From: Candidatus Acidulidesulfobacter diazotrophicus
GTDB taxonomy: Bacteria; SZUA-79; Acidulodesulfobacterales; Acidulodesulfobacteraceae
Direction: 5' to 3'
DNA length: 64,000 bases
NCBI GenBank assembly: GCA_004195025.1
Contig: SGBB01000007.1
Coordinates: forward strand, 1-64,000
The stretch's first letter is position 1; the number at the start of each line of letters is the position of its first letter. Below the pieces are notes generated by a model. The model was not told the origin of the DNA and did no database searches. It saw only the letters and a program-made list of their open reading frames with translations. Both the position numbers and the translations under genes were made by a program. This document shows positions 37,667 through 47,254 of this stretch, in pieces.

Positions 37667-39003
37667 GAAAGCTTTTTCTAGTATTTATATCTATTATATT
37701 TATATTAATTATATCAATATCGTCATCGTCAAAAAAATGTTATGCTGCGGGCAAAATTCCGTCAAATTTTTTAATTCAAAAAATTTTAGTCACAAAAAAT
37801 AATAACGGCAAATACTTTTTATGGCTAAAATTTAATAATGATATTGTCAAAAAATTAAACCCTCAATATAAATTATATAATTACGGTTTTCAATTAAAAT
37901 TTCCGAATACGGGATTTCATTTTAAATCTAAATTTTTAAAGTATAATAATCATTTAATTTCAGGCATAGAATTAATTCATGGCAAAAAAAATAAAACCGA
38001 TGTCACTGTCTATTTCAAAAAAGGAATAAAAGTTAATCAGAAAGATATAGAGGAGTCTATTTATAAAGATTATTACATTATTAAAATAAATCATAATTTT
38101 GCAGATAATATATTTAAAAATATAGGTAAAAAAACATCATCGGCAGATAAACTTACATTATTAAAAAGCAGCTTTAAAAAAATAAATAAAAACGGCAATA
38201 AGTTTAACAATAAAAACGCTAGTTTAAAAAATAAATTAAATCCTCTATATAATATAAAAAATAATAAAAAAATTTTAAATAAACAGCCTGCAAAAATGAA
38301 TTTTAATTTTGGATTTGAAATTATAAAAACTATATTTTCATTGCTTCTTGTTTTAGGTTTTATTTATGCCATTTATTATTTACTGACCAAATTTAAAGGC
38401 AAAATCTCTAATATTAAAAAAAATCAAAACAGCATACGAATTTTATCTTCTGTTAATATAGGATTTAAAAAATCTTTAATATTAGCTTCAGTTAACAGTC
38501 AGCTTTTTTTAATAGGAGTTTCTCCTACAAATATGCAGGTAATAGGACATATTAAAGACAATGAAAATAATAATAATATTGAGGCAAACAGTGCCGATGC
38601 TTTAAATGACGCATTAAATATTAACGATAAAAATAATGCCAGTATTTATAATAATAATAATATAGACAAATCAGATGATGAAAAAAATATTTCAATTAAT
38701 AATAACATCAGCAATGATAATGGTAACAATTATAAAGATGAAGATATTTATAAAAATAATTTTGGCGCAAAAAATAATTTTAATACCTTTTTAAAACAGC
38801 ATATCGGTGCATTGTCAAACGATAAAAGCAAAAACGAAGACGGCTCACTGCCTGTCGGGGATAATAGCGATGAATCTTCAGAATATAAAATAAGAAATAT
38901 TTCCGAAGCAAGAATTAAAAATAAAGCGGATAATGTTTTTTTTGACATTGAAAAAAAAATAAAAGGATTAATGGAAAATAACTATATAAGAAAAAACAAA
39001 TGA
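37663..39003 (+). CDS. fliO: flagellar biosynthetic protein FliO, enlarged
   Basis: FliO helps assemble the FliP ring of the export gate. A signal peptide (about residues 1-29) leads to a periplasmic AMIN-like beta domain (about 35-150) and then the membrane segment IKTIFSLLLVLGFIYAIYYL (about 222-242). The cytoplasmic SIRILSSVNIGFKKSLILAS part and LFLIGVSPTNMQVIG are the FliO core. Typical FliO has 100-200 residues; this has 446, including an Asn-rich C-terminal tail of about 150. Its place between fliN and fliP supports the call. Confidence 0.85.
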   Translation: MRKLFLVFISIIFILIISISSSSKKCYAAGKIPSNFLIQKILVTKNNNGKYFLWLKFNNDIVKKLNPQYKLYNYGFQLKFPNTGFHFKSKFLKYNNHLISGIELIHGKKNKTDVTVYFKKGIKVNQKDIEESIYKDYYIIKINHNFADNIFKNIGKKTSSADKLTLLKSSFKKINKNGNKFNNKNASLKNKLNPLYNIKNNKKILNKQPAKMNFNFGFEIIKTIFSLLLVLGFIYAIYYLLTKFKGKISNIKKNQNSIRILSSVNIGFKKSLILASVNSQLFLIGVSPTNMQVIGHIKDNENNNNIEANSADALNDALNINDKNNASIYNNNNIDKSDDEKNISINNNISNDNGNNYKDEDIYKNNFGAKNNFNTFLKQHIGALSNDKSKNEDGSLPVGDNSDESSEYKIRNISEARIKNKADNVFFDIEKKIKGLMENNYIRKNK

Positions 39004-39015
39004 GCTAAAAAATAA

Positions 39016-39729
39016 ATGAAAATTTTAAAAAAAATTAGATTAAACGGAACAAATTTAATTGCTTTGCCCGTTATTGCTCTAACCAAGCATCCGCACCATT
39101 CTGAAGTTTCTATGCTTATTCAGATTCTTCTTATCTTTACGGTTGTTTCCATTGCCCCGTCTATTTTAATAATGATGACGTCATTCGTTAGAATAGTCGT
39201 AGTTCTTTCTTTTTTAAGAACATCGCTCGGAGTTCAGCAGATGCCGCCTAATCAGGTAATAATCGGGCTCAGCCTTTTCCTTACGTTTTTTGTAATGGCT
39301 CCTGTAATTAATAATATATATCATAATGCATACATACCCTATACAAGTAATAAAATAGGAATTAAAAAGGCATATACATTAGGCGTAAAGCCGCTAAAAA
39401 AATTTATGCTCAGGCAAACAAGAATGAAAGATCTTGAGCTTTTTGTCAAAATGGCAAAAATAAAAAAAATAAAATCTCCAAAAAATGTTCCTATGTATGT
39501 ACTTGTCCCTGCTTTTGTTATAAGCGAACTGACTACAGCTTTTGAAATTAGTTTTTTAATTTACCTGCCGTTTTTAATCATAGATTTGGTGGTATCCAGC
39601 TTGCTAATGTCTATGGGTATGATGATGCTGCCGCCTACGATGATTTCTTTGCCTTTCAAATTGATGCTTTTTGTTCTTGTCAACGGGTGGTATTTAGTCG
39701 TCGGTTCATTAGTTCAGAGTTTTAAATAA
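39016..39729 (+). CDS. fliP: flagellar export gate protein FliP
   Basis: A core subunit of the export gate with FliQ and Fli[21 protein letters not shown] followed by [20 protein letters not shown] is the family signature. The C-terminal [19 protein letters not shown]-type segment (read as [20 protein letters not shown]) is also present. Four membrane helices can be seen in 237 residues. The gene is 12 bases after fliO. Confidence 0.97.
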   Translation: MKILKKIRLNGTNLIALPVIALTKHPHHSEVSMLIQILLIFTVVSIAPSILIMMTSFVRIVVVLSFLRTSLGVQQMPPNQVIIGLSLFLTFFVMAPVINNIYHNAYIPYTSNKIGIKKAYTLGVKPLKKFMLRQTRMKDLELFVKMAKIKKIKSPKNVPMYVLVPAFVISELTTAFEISFLIYLPFLIIDLVVSSLLMSMGMMMLPPTMISLPFKLMLFVLVNGWYLVVGSLVQSFK

Positions 39730-39846
39730 CTTATATGTATATTATTAAAGTAAATTATTATCCACATTATTTAATGCCTGATTTATAGTTGTTATATTAT
39801 TAAAATATTAAGGTATTAAATTATTATTAATCGGTAAATTTATTTT

Positions 39847-40125
39847 ATGTCTATCGAATTTGTAAATTTCATTATACAGAAAGTGATATTGACAGTTTTA
39901 TACTTAAGCGCTCCGCCCCTTATCGCAAGTCTGGCGATAGGGCTTATTATAAGTATTTTTCAGGCGGTTACTCAATTACAGGATCAGACTATTACTTTTG
40001 TTCCTAAAATCATAGTAGTTATTTTCGTTTTGCTAATTTTCGGTCCATGGATGCTAAATATTTTAGTTGATTTTACCACGGCTATTTTTATTCATTTTCC
40101 CTCTTATATTAGAGGAGGAAGCTAA
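39847..40125 (+). CDS. fliQ: flagellar export gate protein FliQ
   Basis: A 92-residue two-helix membrane protein. APPLIASLAIGLIISIFQAV with TQLQDQTITFVPKI is the FliQ signature. It follows fliP by 117 A+T-rich bases and precedes fliR by 6 bases, as in most flagellar operons. Confidence 0.96.
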   Translation: MSIEFVNFIIQKVILTVLYLSAPPLIASLAIGLIISIFQAVTQLQDQTITFVPKIIVVIFVLLIFGPWMLNILVDFTTAIFIHFPSYIRGGS

Positions 40126-40131
40126 AGAAAT

Positions 40132-40914
40132 ATGATAGAAATTCACAGGTATCTATTAATTGAATTTATGCTTATATTTTTTAGAGTCATGTCTATGATC
40201 GTTATTTTGCCTTTTATCGGAAGTTCCGCGGTTCCTAACTGGGTTAAGATAGGAACGGCTTTTTTTATATCTGTTATTATGTATCCGTTAGTGGTAAAAA
40301 TTCAGATTATTCCGCATATTTCGCTGCCGGTTATTGTTTTATTGATTCTTTCCCAAATTATAATCGGTCTTATATTAGGATTTTTAGTGTTAATAATATT
40401 CAGCGGCGTTGAACTTGCGGGGCAATTTGCAGGTTTTCAGATAGGCTACGGCATGATGAGTCTCATAAATCCGTTGATTTCTGAAGACCAAGTTTCTTTA
40501 CTTGCAAATATGCAGAATTTTATAGCGTTGATGATTTTTTTAATTTCAGATGCATATTTTATAGTTTTAGACGGTCTTTATAAAAGTTTTCAAGTTATCC
40601 CTTTAACTTTTTTTAAATTTTCTCCGTATCTTTTTAAATATTTAGTAGAGAAAGGCAATGATATTTTCGTCATAGGATTTGAACTCAGCATACCTTTAGT
40701 TATTGTTGCCTTATTTGCAAATATAGTTATCGCAATAATGGGACGCTTAGCCCCTCAATTTAATATTTTTGCGGTAGGTTTCCCGATGATTATTATTGCT
40801 GGACTTGTATTTATGTTTTTATTTATGCCTTATTTCAGCAATTATATTATTTTTTTATTTCATGGTCTTAAAAGCGAATATATAACGGTATTAAATTTAA
40901 TAGCTGCAAAATAA
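40132..40914 (+). CDS. fliR: flagellar export gate protein FliR
   Basis: A 260-residue polytopic membrane protein closing the FliPQR gate. FFRVMSMIVILPFIGSSAVP and the middle GVELAGQFAGFQIGYGM are characteristic, as is APQFNIFAVGFPM. It sits between fliQ and flhB with 6- and 12-base gaps. Sequence and context agree well. Confidence 0.96.
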   Translation: MIEIHRYLLIEFMLIFFRVMSMIVILPFIGSSAVPNWVKIGTAFFISVIMYPLVVKIQIIPHISLPVIVLLILSQIIIGLILGFLVLIIFSGVELAGQFAGFQIGYGMMSLINPLISEDQVSLLANMQNFIALMIFLISDAYFIVLDGLYKSFQVIPLTFFKFSPYLFKYLVEKGNDIFVIGFELSIPLVIVALFANIVIAIMGRLAPQFNIFAVGFPMIIIAGLVFMFLFMPYFSNYIIFLFHGLKSEYITVLNLIAAK

Positions 40915-40926
40915 AAAAATATAACT

Positions 40927-42015
40927 ATGGCAGATAAATCGGAACAGACTGAACAGCCCACCCCTAAAAAAATACAGGACGCCAGAAAAAAAGGGCAGGT
41001 GATGAAATCAAGGGAAGTCAGTACTGCTTTTGCCTTAACGGTAATATTTATATATTTGTCATTTAATATAGGACATATCGGAAATATAATTGAAGGGAAA
41101 ATGGTTTACTTTTTTTCTAATGCTTCCGCCATAGAACTTACAAAGGCAGGCACTCTCAATGTTTTATACAATATTGTTTATACCGTTCTTTTTGCTATAC
41201 TGCCTTTAATAATAATTATTTTTTTAGCTTCTATAGCTTCAAATTTAGCGCAGGTAGGATTCATATTGACATTTGAACCGCTTATTCCTGATTTTAACAA
41301 GATAAATCCTATCACAGGTATTCAGAGATTTTTTTCGTTTCAATCGGTAAATGAATTTTTAAAATCATTTGTAAAATTTTTTATTATTATTTTAGTAGCC
41401 TATTTTTCAGCTATCGGCTATCTTCATAAATTATTTACTTTACAGTATGCCGATGCGGAAGAAAATATGATTTTTATTATGAAACTTTTATCCAAAGTTT
41501 TTTTTAATATTATTGCCGTTATGATAATTTTGAGCATAATAGATTTTTTTATTCAAAAATGGCAATATACTAAAAGTCTTATGATGAGCAAACAGGAAGT
41601 AAAAGATGAAATGAAACAGTATGAGGGAAATCCTCAAGTAAAAAATAAATTAAGAAAAATGCAAAGAGAAATATCGCGCAGAAAAATATTAAAAGAAGTT
41701 AAAGGCGCGCATGTCGTTATAACAAATCCTACGCATTTTGCAGTTGCGTTAAAATATGAAAACAAAAAACATAAAGCGCCGGTAGTTGTCGCAAAAGGAG
41801 CCGATAATATGGCATTTTTAATAAAAAAAATTGCCTCAGACAATGAAATCCCCGTTATTGAAAATAAATATATTGCAAGGTCTCTTTATGAAATATGCGA
41901 ACCGGGAGATTATATACCGGACGCTTTATATAAAGCTGTTGCTGAAATACTTGCCCATTTGTATTCAACAAATTTAAAATTTAAGAAAATTTGGAGTATG
42001 AACAATAATGGCTAA
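40927..42015 (+). CDS. flhB: flagellar export switch protein FlhB
   Basis: FlhB controls the switch from hook to filament export. The opening KSEQTEQPTPKKIQDARKKG is canonical. Four membrane helices follow, then the cytoplasmic domain with the self-cleavage motif NPTH (near residue 267; VVITNPTHFAVALKY). The enzyme is 362 residues and looks active. It overlaps flhA by 8 bases. A separate homologue of its C-terminal part is encoded at 58503. Confidence 0.97.
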   Translation: MADKSEQTEQPTPKKIQDARKKGQVMKSREVSTAFALTVIFIYLSFNIGHIGNIIEGKMVYFFSNASAIELTKAGTLNVLYNIVYTVLFAILPLIIIIFLASIASNLAQVGFILTFEPLIPDFNKINPITGIQRFFSFQSVNEFLKSFVKFFIIILVAYFSAIGYLHKLFTLQYADAEENMIFIMKLLSKVFFNIIAVMIILSIIDFFIQKWQYTKSLMMSKQEVKDEMKQYEGNPQVKNKLRKMQREISRRKILKEVKGAHVVITNPTHFAVALKYENKKHKAPVVVAKGADNMAFLIKKIASDNEIPVIENKYIARSLYEICEPGDYIPDALYKAVAEILAHLYSTNLKFKKIWSMNNNG

Positions 42016-44107
42016 GAATAATAGGGCTGCAGGCGATAATTTTATATTAAAGAATTCGGATATTATTCTTGCTTTGATGTTTTTTATGGTAATTATCCTT
42101 ATGGTTCTTCCTATAACCACTTGGATGCTTGATATTTTTCTTACTTTATCTATTTCTTTTTCTATTGTAGTTCTTTTAATTTCTATTTATGTTTTAAGAC
42201 CGCTTGAATTTTCGACATTTCCTACGATACTTTTATTTTCTACGGTATTTAGGCTGTCATTAGAAATAGCGGCTACAAGACTAATCTTGCTGTACGGATA
42301 TAAAGGAACCGATGCGGCAGGTATTGTCATACAGTCCTTCGGAAGTTTTATAGTAGGCGGGAATTATGCAGTCGGAATAGTCATCTTTATAATTTTTATA
42401 GTTATTAACTTTTTAGTCGTCACCAAAGGCGCGGGCAGGGTGGCTGAAGTTGCCGCAAGATTTACATTAGACGCTATGCCGGGAAAACAGATGTCAATAG
42501 ACGCAGAATTAAATTCCGGTCTCATAAACGATCAGGAAGCAAGGCAAAAAAGATCGGATATTATAAAAGAAGCTGATTTTTACGGGTCTATGGACGGTGC
42601 CAGTAAATTTGTCAGAGGCGATGTAATAGCTGCTATCGTTATTATTGTAATCAATATTATAGCAGGTCTTTTAATAGGTATTTTTCAGCACCATTTATCT
42701 TTAGCTAAAGCTGCCAATTATTATACATTGCTGACTGTCGGAGAAGGTCTTGTAGCGCAGATACCGGCTCTTATAGTTTCTACCGCAAGCGGTATCATTA
42801 TAACAAGGGCAAGCAGAGAAACTAATCTTTCAAAAGAATTTTCAAAACAGTTTTCTTCTTATCCCCGCGCTTTATACACTGCCGCAGGTATTTTATTCTT
42901 TTTCGGCGTTATTCCGGGACTTCCTCACTGGCCGTTTATTTTATTGGCTCTAATTGTTGCCGTTACAGCTTTTTTAATTTCCAAAGAAAACATCAGAAAA
43001 AAGATTGATATAGACAAAAAGGCTGTAGAAGAAAAGAAAGCAGTTCCTGAATCACAGATTATTGAAAGCGTTATGCAGGTTGATATGATGGAATTAGAAG
43101 TCGGATACGGACTGATTTCTTATGTAGATTCTTCAAGAAACGGAGAACTTCTTGAAAGAATAAAAGGTCTTAGAAAACAAATAGCGGCAGACCTTGGAAT
43201 GATTGTGCCGCCTATTCATATTAAAGATAATTTAGCTTTAAAACCTAATGAATATGTTATTTTAATAAAGGGGGTAGAAGTATCAAGATTTGAGATAATG
43301 CCGGCTAAATTTTTAGCTATGAACCCGGGTAATGCGACAGAAAATATTCCCGGAACGGTAACTAAAGAACCTGCGTTTAATCTGCCTGCATTATGGATTG
43401 ACGAAAACGAAAAGCAAAGAGCGCAATTGGCAGGCTGGACAGTTGTTGAAATTCCGGCTGTAATAGCAACCCATATTGTTGAAATAATAAAACAGAATGC
43501 AGCAGAACTGCTAACCCGGCAGGATACGCAAAAACTTCTTGATATATTATCGGCAAAATATCCAAAAGTTGTAGATGAACTCATACCTAATGTTTTATCT
43601 TTAAGCACTGTTCAGAAAATATTAGAAAATTTATTATCCGAAGGTATTCCGATAAAAGATATGCTTACTATTATTGAAACTTTGCACGATTACGGGAGTA
43701 ATATAAAAGACCCTCTATTGCTAACTGAATACGTAAGAAGCGCGCTAAAAAGGACAATTACTAAAACAATTTTAGATCAGGACGGGTCAATAAAAGTTAT
43801 AACGCTAGGCAAAAATTTTGAATCAACCATGCTTAATGAATATAAAAAAGCTAAAGAGCTTGGAGTTTATTCAGCAATTGAGCAGCCTGTCTATCAAAAG
43901 ATTATAGGCGTAGTCAAAGATCAAGCCAAAAAGGCTTTAGACGGAGGGCATACGCCCGTTATACTTACTTCGCCGGCTATAAGACTTTTTGTAAAAAATA
44001 TTTTAAAAGATATTATTCCGGGCATAGTCGTTGTTTCATCTGCAGAAATTGCTCCTAATATTAAATTGCAGTCTATAGGTAATATGGAGATAGATTATGC
44101 AAATTAA
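42008..44107 (+). CDS. flhA: flagellar export gate protein FlhA
   Basis: The largest export gate component, 699 residues. The membrane half has RPLEFSTFPTILLFSTVFRL followed by SLEIAATRLIL, and the FHIPEP-type signature region GRVAEVAARFTLDAMPGKQM. The cytoplasmic half contains the chaperone-docking domain (PALWIDENEKQRAQLAGW). The stop overlaps the flhF start by 11 bases. No low-complexity insert is present, in contrast to many neighbours. Confidence 0.97.
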   Translation: MAKNNRAAGDNFILKNSDIILALMFFMVIILMVLPITTWMLDIFLTLSISFSIVVLLISIYVLRPLEFSTFPTILLFSTVFRLSLEIAATRLILLYGYKGTDAAGIVIQSFGSFIVGGNYAVGIVIFIIFIVINFLVVTKGAGRVAEVAARFTLDAMPGKQMSIDAELNSGLINDQEARQKRSDIIKEADFYGSMDGASKFVRGDVIAAIVIIVINIIAGLLIGIFQHHLSLAKAANYYTLLTVGEGLVAQIPALIVSTASGIIITRASRETNLSKEFSKQFSSYPRALYTAAGILFFFGVIPGLPHWPFILLALIVAVTAFLISKENIRKKIDIDKKAVEEKKAVPESQIIESVMQVDMMELEVGYGLISYVDSSRNGELLERIKGLRKQIAADLGMIVPPIHIKDNLALKPNEYVILIKGVEVSRFEIMPAKFLAMNPGNATENIPGTVTKEPAFNLPALWIDENEKQRAQLAGWTVVEIPAVIATHIVEIIKQNAAELLTRQDTQKLLDILSAKYPKVVDELIPNVLSLSTVQKILENLLSEGIPIKDMLTIIETLHDYGSNIKDPLLLTEYVRSALKRTITKTILDQDGSIKVITLGKNFESTMLNEYKKAKELGVYSAIEQPVYQKIIGVVKDQAKKALDGGHTPVILTSPAIRLFVKNILKDIIPGIVVVSSAEIAPNIKLQSIGNMEIDYAN

Positions 44108-45293
44108 AAGATATGAAGTATTAGATATAAAAGAAGCTATTAAGCTTATAAAAAGAGACCTCGGAGAAGATGCCGTTATTATTTCAACAAGGCAGGTTAA
44201 TAAGTCCGAAGAATTCGGTTTTTTCGGTAAACCGTTTTTAGAAGTAGTGGCGGCAGTTGATTATAATGAAGAAATTTCTGTAAACGGCAAAGAAGACAAT
44301 GATAAAAAATTAAATTATGATTTAATAACACCGCTTTATGACGACATAAAATTTCTAAAAGATAACTTTGAAAGCATTGTGGAAGATAAAGTTATTTTTG
44401 TTTTAAATTCAAAGTTTGATGAAGTAAAATCTATACTTGACGAAATAAGATTTTCGGTAGATTCTTTAAAGAAAGAAAAATATAGCTCTAAAATAATAGA
44501 TGAAGAATTATTTTCATATTTAGACAGATTGGGTTTTGACAGAAGAATTTCCGTTAAATTAAATGATATTTTTTTTAAAGATCTTGTGCTTAAAAACTTT
44601 ACGCCAAATGAAAAAATAGAATATTTTTTAAAATTTTTTAAAAAATTAATTGAGCGCAGATTAGAAAAGAAAACCGCGTTGACATCCACTATAGACGGAA
44701 AACTGCTAATTTCTTTAACAGGCAATAACGGCGTCGGAAAAACATCAACAGCTGCAAAATTATGCGCAAAGTATATATTTGAAAAAAACAAACATGTTTC
44801 GCTTTGTTCTCTCGATATTTTAAAAGTAAGCAGCAATGAAGCATTAAAAAATTATGCTAAAAAATTAAAAATAGAGTTTGTGTCTATAAAAAATCCTGAA
44901 GAATTTAAATATTTTATATCAAACGCAGATTCGGATATTATAATTATTGATTCTTTTGGCGTAAACCACAATAATCTTTATCAATTGAATAATCTGGCTA
45001 AATTTTTTGATATTTATAAAGGCAAAATTAAGAATTCGCTTCTTTTGTCGGCTCAGACTAAATCTCATGATGCAATGAGAATTTATAAATCTTTTAATAA
45101 TAAAATAGGTTTAAATTCTTTAATTATAACCAAAGTTGACGAATCATACAGTATAGGAAATCTGGCAGGCATTTTTTTACAGTCTGACTTAACTATTGAT
45201 TATTTGACAAACGGCGAAAATGTTCCCGAAAATATTGAAGAAGCAAAATTAGATAATTTGTATAGTTTATTTTTTCCAAAGCCGGAAATTTGA
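44097..45293 (+). CDS. flhF: FlhF-like SRP-family GTPase with diverged motifs
   Basis: FlhF marks the site of flagellum assembly, often the pole. This 398-residue protein has the FlhF opening (MQIKRYEVLDIKEAIKLIKR, then DAVIISTRQV), a P-loop LTGNNGVGKTSTAAKLCAKY (about residues 207-226) and TKVDE for guanine recognition (about 345). Two catalytic motifs deviate: the DTYR-type motif reads DILK (about residue 240) and the DTAGR-type motif reads DSFGV (about 285). GTP binding may be kept while hydrolysis or dimer activation changes. It lies between flhA and flhG, as expected. Confidence 0.87.
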   Translation: MQIKRYEVLDIKEAIKLIKRDLGEDAVIISTRQVNKSEEFGFFGKPFLEVVAAVDYNEEISVNGKEDNDKKLNYDLITPLYDDIKFLKDNFESIVEDKVIFVLNSKFDEVKSILDEIRFSVDSLKKEKYSSKIIDEELFSYLDRLGFDRRISVKLNDIFFKDLVLKNFTPNEKIEYFLKFFKKLIERRLEKKTALTSTIDGKLLISLTGNNGVGKTSTAAKLCAKYIFEKNKHVSLCSLDILKVSSNEALKNYAKKLKIEFVSIKNPEEFKYFISNADSDIIIIDSFGVNHNNLYQLNNLAKFFDIYKGKIKNSLLLSAQTKSHDAMRIYKSFNNKIGLNSLIITKVDESYSIGNLAGIFLQSDLTIDYLTNGENVPENIEEAKLDNLYSLFFPKPEI

Positions 45294-45326
45294 CGATAAT
45301 TTTAAGTATTCTAATAGTAAGTAATT

Positions 45327-45594
45327 CTGGATTCCTGCTTTCGCAGGAATGACACAAGGAAGGTAAACCGTTAAATTTTAGCTAAGTCATTCCTGCTTTT
45401 GCATGAATGACACAAGGAAGGTAAACCGTTAAATTTTAGCTAAGTCATTCCTGCTTTTGCATGAATGACACAAGGAAGGTAAACCGTTAAATTTTAGCTA
45501 ATTCATTCCTGCGAAAGCAGGAAAGTTCCGAAGATAGAAACGCACGCCGTTTCTATTAACGAGGCTATAAGCCGAGAGCGAAGCGGTCATTCAG
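45327..45594 (+). repeat. dispersed modular repeat with 58-bp tandem units and module B
   Basis: It begins with a hairpin (CTGGATTCCTGC/GCAGGAATGAC). A 58-base unit (GAATGACACAAGGAAGGTAA to the next hairpin arm) then starts at 45347, 45405 and 45463. A last hairpin (CATTCCTGC/GCAGGA) leads into module B in reverse orientation, ending GCGGTCATTCAG. No terminal inverted repeats were found. It fills most of the 396-base gap between flhF and flhG; the last 95 bases are A+T-rich leader. Confidence 0.85.
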
Positions 45595-45689
45595 AATATT
45601 ATATTCTAAATCGGGATTTAGGTAATATTAAATCTAAAGTTTAATAAACAATTAAATTTAACAATATATTAAAATTAATAAAAAAAATT

Positions 45690-46520
45690 ATGAAAAATAG
45701 AAAACGGTTAAATCAGACAAAAATTATATCTGTTACGAGCGGAAAGGGCGGAGTAGGTAAAACTAATCTCGTTTGTAATCTTGCCTATTGTTTTGCTTCT
45801 ATGGGTAAAAAAGTGATGATAATGGATGCAGATTTAAGTCTTGGAAATGTTTCCGTTGTTTTAGGGCTTGCACCTAAGTATAATATATCTAACGTATTAT
45901 ACGGAGATAAGCAGTTGAAAGATATTATTATTTCTGACAAAAACGGTATTTTAGTTTTGCCTGCTTCTTCAGGCATACCGGAATTATCTAATTTGACGGA
46001 AATGCAAAAAATGACATTAATGACAAGATTCGGCGATTTGCTTTCGGATATTGACATGCTGCTTATTGATACAGGAGCGGGTATATCGTCAAATGTAATC
46101 TATTTTAATCTTGCCGCTGGCGAGATAATGGTAGTAATAACTCCAGAACCCACATCAATAACCGATGCATATGCTCTTATAAAAGTAATGAGCACTAAAC
46201 ATGGACAGAAGAATTTTTCTATCATTTTAAATATGGCAAAAAATGAAAAAGAAGCTAAAAGCATATATAAACACTTAAGTATTGTTGCCGATAAATTTCT
46301 TAAGGTTTCTTTAAGCTATGCAGGATTTATATTATATGACGACAATATTTCTAAATCCGTTATTATGCAAAAAACCGCAATGGAACTTTATCCTGAATCA
46401 AAATCGGCGTCATGCTTTAAAAAATTGGCTTATGATATAATTTCTAAAAATGAAAATGATTATTCAGACGGAAATTTGCAATTTTTTTTTAATAATCTTT
46501 TTAAAAATGAAAGAAATTAA
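45690..46520 (+). CDS. flhG: MinD-like ATPase FlhG/FleN
   Basis: FlhG limits flagellar number and partners FlhF. The deviant Walker A is SVTSGKGGVGKTNLVCNLAY near residue 15, followed by DADLSLGNVSVVLGL and LLIDTGAGIS. It is 276 residues long. In well-studied FlhG proteins an N-terminal helix with the motif DQAxxLR stimulates FlhF GTPase; here only MKNRKRLNQTK precedes the first strand, and no such motif is seen. No ribosome site is obvious. It is followed by fliA. Confidence 0.9.
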   Translation: MKNRKRLNQTKIISVTSGKGGVGKTNLVCNLAYCFASMGKKVMIMDADLSLGNVSVVLGLAPKYNISNVLYGDKQLKDIIISDKNGILVLPASSGIPELSNLTEMQKMTLMTRFGDLLSDIDMLLIDTGAGISSNVIYFNLAAGEIMVVITPEPTSITDAYALIKVMSTKHGQKNFSIILNMAKNEKEAKSIYKHLSIVADKFLKVSLSYAGFILYDDNISKSVIMQKTAMELYPESKSASCFKKLAYDIISKNENDYSDGNLQFFFNNLFKNERN

Positions 46521-46537
46521 AATATATTTTATCTTAT

Positions 46538-47254
46538 ATGATTATGATTAAATTAGACGATAAAGCAAAAAAACTTATAGAAGAAAACTTTAAATTAGTC
46601 AATAGCGTTGTCAATTTTATGACACTTAAATATCATGGGATTGTTGACAGAGACGATCTTATTGAATTTGGCATTGAAGGATTAATTGACGCCTCGGTAA
46701 AATATGACCATTCCAAAAACGAAAACTTTAAACAATATGCCGTATCAAGAATTAAGGGTTCAATACTTGATGAAATAAGAAAATTAGACTACTTGACAAG
46801 AAATGCGAGAGAAGCATCAAATAAACTTGAAAAAATTTATACACATCTAGAACAAAAATTGGGCAGAATTCCCGAGGATTTTGAAGCAGCCGAAGAACTC
46901 GGTATAAATTTAAATGAATTCAACGAGTTAATGTATAAAATCAGAGGTTCTTCTTTTATTTCCAATATGGATTTTACAGGAGCGCCGAAAATAGGCAATG
47001 AAAATTTAGAGACAATAGAAAGCAGTGACCCTGCAGCCTATGAAAATCTTATCGTTAATGAGAAAGAGAAAATTTTAAAAAAATATATTGATAATTTAGA
47101 CGATATTGAAAAGAATGTATTAATGATGTATTATTATGATGAGCTTACTTTAAAAAATATCGGAAAAATTCTTAATTTGACCGAATCAAGAATATGTCAG
47201 ATACATTCAAAAGCAATATTAAAATTAAGAACACAATTAAAATCAAATGAATAA
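46538..47254 (+). CDS. fliA: flagellar sigma factor FliA (sigma-28)
   Basis: A 238-residue sigma-70-family protein of the FliA/WhiG group. Region 2 is seen in DRDDLIEFGIEGLIDASVKY and FKQYAVSRIKGSILDEIRKLD, region 3 in NKLEKIYTHLEQKLGRIPED, and region 4 in NLTESRICQIHSKAILKLR. It would transcribe late genes such as flagellin, none of which is in the window. It overlaps the HEAT-repeat gene by 8 bases. An anti-sigma factor gene (flgM) was not found. Confidence 0.95.
   Translation: MIMIKLDDKAKKLIEENFKLVNSVVNFMTLKYHGIVDRDDLIEFGIEGLIDASVKYDHSKNENFKQYAVSRIKGSILDEIRKLDYLTRNAREASNKLEKIYTHLEQKLGRIPEDFEAAEELGINLNEFNELMYKIRGSSFISNMDFTGAPKIGNENLETIESSDPAAYENLIVNEKEKILKKYIDNLDDIEKNVLMMYYYDELTLKNIGKILNLTESRICQIHSKAILKLRTQLKSNE

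Noticed and set aside
45347-45520. Possible CRISPR array
   Set aside because: The units are directly tandem with no unique spacers, and no cas genes are near.
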